This document shows, in pieces, positions 4,895 through 5,385 of a stretch of DNA of 5,385 bases. Position 1 is the stretch's first letter. Each line of letters starts with the position of its first letter. The position numbers were made by a program, and so were the translations under genes. The notes below the pieces were generated by a model, which saw nothing but the letters and a program-made list of their open reading frames with translations, was not told where the DNA came from and ran no database searches. Source of the DNA: Prevotellaceae bacterium (lineage in GTDB: Bacteria > Bacteroidota > Bacteroidia > Bacteroidales > UBA932); contig JAITSM010000206.1 of the NCBI GenBank assembly GCA_031287815.1, positions 1 to 5,385 on the forward strand. Reading direction: 5' to 3'.

Positions 4895-5385
4895 ATGGCA
4901 GGATTAAATGACATTATTTTTCAAAAGCAAACCGGCGGAATGGGCAGACCCGCCGCCAATGAAGACCCTATTAGCGGCTTGATGATGTCGCTTAACGGAA
5001 AGGCGACTTCGGCTGTCTTCCCCGCTTTTGATCCGGTAACGGCGGGGGATGTAACGCTCTATCTTGCGAAGGTAAGCTACTACGAGCAGCTACAAGGCAC
5101 CTTCGGCATTACGCCGGTGGCGGATCCTGCCGGCAGTGCAGACTATGCAAAGAATGCGATAGACTACCACGTTAAAGAGTTCTTTCGCCTGTCTCCTTCC
5201 GGCACGCTTTACCTTGCCGTAAAACTCACCGGCGAAGTTACCGGGGACGAGGTAAAGGTGTTACAAAATTACGCCGGAGGCGCCATACGCCAGGCGGGCA
5301 TCTTCACGGGAGGCGTTACGAAGCTGGCCGACTATCAAACAGCGGCTACCGCTTTGGAAGCGGCACATAAGCCGTTGAGTATTAT
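4895..5385 (+). CDS. DUF2586-family tail sheath-like protein, partial at right edge
   Basis: ATG 4895 opens a frame of 163 codons that runs off the right edge. I translated it by hand. The beginning, MAGLNDIIFQKQTGGMGRPA then EDPISGLMMSL (residues 24-34), matches the DUF2586 pattern (N-D-[VI]-I-x(4)-G-G-x-G-R, then D-x-I-S-G-L), which is common in Mu-like prophages of Bacteroidota and is regarded as a tail sheath-like protein. Residues 71-103 (GITPVADPAGSADYAKN then IDYHVKEFFRLSPSG) and the strand TLYLAVKL fit the sheath N-terminal region. A sheath implies a contractile tail. It starts 1 nt after the 65-residue gene stop, so translation is probably coupled. The C-terminal part, with the sheath polymerisation domain, lies outside the window. 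Family assignment is from pattern memory. Confidence 0.8.
   Translation, partial: MAGLNDIIFQKQTGGMGRPAANEDPISGLMMSLNGKATSAVFPAFDPVTAGDVTLYLAKVSYYEQLQGTFGITPVADPAGSADYAKNAIDYHVKEFFRLSPSGTLYLAVKLTGEVTGDEVKVLQNYAGGAIRQAGIFTGGVTKLADYQTAATALEAAHKPLSI

Noticed and set aside
1..5385. CRISPR array, tRNA or rRNA genes, insertion sequence ends, attachment sites
   Set aside because: No regularly spaced repeats, no cloverleaf-like or ribosomal sequence, and no terminal inverted repeats or target duplications were seen on either strand.

Overview
The window is a slice of the structural and DNA-packaging region of a tailed (contractile-tailed, Mu-like) phage or prophage from a Bacteroidota host. Phage assignment rests on a recognisable large terminase, an HK97-type prohead protease/scaffold, a major capsid protein, a Mu gp36-like (DUF1320) protein and a DUF2586 sheath-like protein. 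The host assignment rests on the clean Bacteroidota-type promoter (TTTG, 20 nt, TAGCTTTG) in front of the capsid operon, the A/T-rich leaders without Shine-Dalgarno motifs, and the resemblance of the protein set to Mu-like prophages of Bacteroides relatives. No integrase, transposase, tRNA, rRNA or CRISPR is visible.

Layout: two divergent operons meet at about 2590-2729. The left operon runs leftwards: a helix-turn-helix small terminase candidate (2589-2125), a 55-residue ORF (2114-1947) whose end overlaps the next gene, the large terminase (2002-446), and a gp36-like head-tail connection protein (428 to beyond the left edge). The right operon runs rightwards: prohead protease with C-terminal scaffold (2730-3620, possibly with a nested scaffold start at 3186), a 45-residue basic protein (3627-3764), major capsid protein (3776-4690), a 65-residue protein (4696-4893) and the start of a DUF2586 sheath-like gene (4895 to beyond the right edge). 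Spacing inside each operon is 1-17 nt or overlapping, so almost no DNA is unassigned; the only sizeable gap is the divergent control region.

How it fits together: the right operon builds the procapsid (protease plus scaffold, coat) and then the tail sheath; the left operon fills it (small terminase selects DNA, large terminase pumps and cuts it) and encodes a connector/completion protein. Both appear to be driven from one symmetric control element: a 14-bp-arm palindrome centred at 2652, with two back-to-back promoter-like -33/-7 pairs at identical distances from its centre. The other notable point is a 57+1 nt imperfect tandem duplication across the large terminase start, which suggests that the small upstream ORF and the terminase were once, or still are through frameshifting, one reading frame.
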